Source of the DNA: JAKASV01 sp963754845
GTDB lineage: Bacteria; Babelota; Babeliae; Babelales; Vermiphilaceae
Length of the DNA: 64,000 bases
Assembly (NCBI GenBank): GCA_963754845.1
Contig: CAVWHE010000001.1
Location: 310,001 to 374,000 of the forward strand
Direction of reading: 5' to 3'
This document shows positions 63,072 to 64,000 of the stretch, piece after piece. A program made the translations under genes and the position numbers. Position 1 is the first letter of the stretch. The number at the start of each line of letters is the position of its first letter. The notes beneath the pieces were generated by a model. That model did not search any database and was not told where the DNA came from. It saw only the letters and a list, made by a program, of their open reading frames with translations.

Positions 63072-64000
63072 CTAAAAAGAAGAAATCGGTTCGCTCATGA
63101 CGTTGGCAATGTTGCAGAGCCCCGTTGCTTGCGAACCCTTGATAAGCACAATGGAGCCCTGACAGAGCTTGCGCTCGATGGCATCCACGGCGTCATGCCA
63201 TGACTCAACAAGGTCTACGGAAGCACCAACGGGCAGTGCCCGGCGTGTCCATTGAACCATAGACCCGACGAGAACGATGTGATGCGATGACGACATCTTG
63301 CGCAAAACACGGCCAAGTTGGCGATGCCAAAATGGACCATCGTTGCCAAGCTCAAGCATATCACCGATGACCAAAACTCTACGGCCACGCGCTGGCACCT
63401 CATCGAAGGCAGCAAGCGCAGCTTTGGCGCTTTCAGGATTTGAGTTGTAGGCATCATGAATGAGTATCCCAAGACCGTTTTTGAGCTTGCGGCGCTCAAA
63501 ACGCCCGGGAACAACCTGAGTCTCCTGGGCGGCGGCAACAATGGTCAGCGGAGGAATGCCTAAAAGAAACGCAGCAGCCGAGGCGGCGAGCGTATTAGAG
63601 AGGAGGCCGCGATGGACGTGGGGGACTTCGAGCTCGAATTTTTGGTGGTAAATTTTAAAAGTGGCACGTATGTGATTGTCGTTGACACGAACCTTGCGCG
63701 CTTGAACCTGATTTGTTGTTTTGTAGCCAAATTTGACAACGGGATGAGTGTAACCGATGTTTGCAAGAAGCGGTTGGTCGCCGTTGATGATGCCAATATC
63801 ATTTTCCGAAAAATATTTGAAAATCGCGCGTTTTTCCTGAGCGACACCGGCAATGCAGCCAAGTCCCTCTAAGTGACTGTGCCCAACGCATGTTATGATC
63901 GCAAAATTCGGCCGTAAAATCCGGGCGCTGTCATCCATCTCCCCTCGAGCGTTGATGCCGACCTCAAGAATGGCACACACGTCGCATGTGCGGATGGCAA
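63072..64000 (-). CDS. murF: UDP-N-acetylmuramoyl-tripeptide-D-alanyl-D-alanine ligase MurF, 5' end outside the window
   Basis: MurF adds D-Ala-D-Ala to the UDP-MurNAc-tripeptide. The frame is open to the right edge, so the N-terminus and the ATP-binding GKT motif lie outside. Visible are ILEVGINARGEMDD, ITCVGHSHLEGLG, HDAYNSNPESAKAAL and VIGDMLELG, the central and C-terminal domains of MurF. The stop lies 37 bases before the rsmH start, so both are probably on one transcript. Confidence 0.94.
   Translation of the reverse strand, partial: AIRTCDVCAILEVGINARGEMDDSARILRPNFAIITCVGHSHLEGLGCIAGVAQEKRAIFKYFSENDIGIINGDQPLLANIGYTHPVVKFGYKTTNQVQARKVRVNDNHIRATFKIYHQKFELEVPHVHRGLLSNTLAASAAAFLLGIPPLTIVAAAQETQVVPGRFERRKLKNGLGILIHDAYNSNPESAKAALAAFDEVPARGRRVLVIGDMLELGNDGPFWHRQLGRVLRKMSSSHHIVLVGSMVQWTRRALPVGASVDLVESWHDAVDAIERKLCQGSIVLIKGSQATGLCNIANVMSEPISSF

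Overview
The window reads as a stretch of a Gram-negative bacterial chromosome of roughly even base composition. It carries about 45 protein genes, three tRNAs and one repeat-rich scar. Gram-negative envelope genes are present: a LolC/E-type permease, an OmpA/Pal-type lipoprotein, a RsmH/MurF/MurC/MreC peptidoglycan and shape set, SecA and a Bat (BatA-E) membrane cluster. Housekeeping genes are scattered in small groups. Between them lie many secreted proteins without recognisable relatives, an ankyrin scrap, a secreted beta-propeller protein and an FtsH-like AAA+ protein. This style resembles host-associated lineages such as Candidatus Dependentiae (TM6). That assignment is inference; no rRNA gene is present to test it.

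Layout. 1-714: truncated secreted protein. 954-13621 (minus strand): a long gene run, membrane protein, plsC, batA, batB, batC, batD, batE, M23 peptidase, lepB, secreted protein, tsaD, ruvB, with stop/start overlaps in its first half. 13923-21861 (plus): secreted protein, khpB/jag overlapping mnmE, RNase G, gatB, hisS, with a pal-like lipoprotein gene convergent to mnmE. 21975-23932: a scar holding a 70-residue secreted ORF, the 5' part of a group II intron, mosaic hairpin repeats in direct and inverted copies, and the 5' stub of thpR. 23964-32105: membrane-anchored trxB, FtsH-like AAA+ protein with altered zinc-protease motif, rpiB, lolC/E, secreted WD40 protein.

32384-43950: secreted protein, tadA, dksA/traR, tRNA-Thr, small basic ORF coupled to transketolase, rplM, galE, murC, secA, membrane protein. 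44287-52824: the most unusual region. It has three related secreted proteins; two carry a His-Gly and a Cys motif 42 residues apart, as in clan CD (clostripain/caspase-like) peptidases, and all three share a C-terminal domain. Two of them share a 142-bp identical DNA tract. A small secreted protein follows. 52858-64000: gapdh, pgsA, tRNA-Met, secD broken by three frameshifts, tRNA-Leu, a secreted protein with two tandem domains, an ankyrin scrap, dusB, mreC, an ABC exporter pair, rsmH and a partial murF.

How the parts fit. The housekeeping genes cover tRNA modification and charging (TsaD, MnmE, TadA, DusB, GatB, HisS), Sec export and signal cleavage (SecA, SecD remnant, LepB), wall synthesis and shape (MurC, MurF, RsmH, MreC, M23) and central carbon steps (transketolase, RpiB, GAPDH, GalE). 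The accessory part is mostly exported proteins, often preceded by AT-rich promoter-like sites, and is where duplication, domain loss and gene decay are concentrated.
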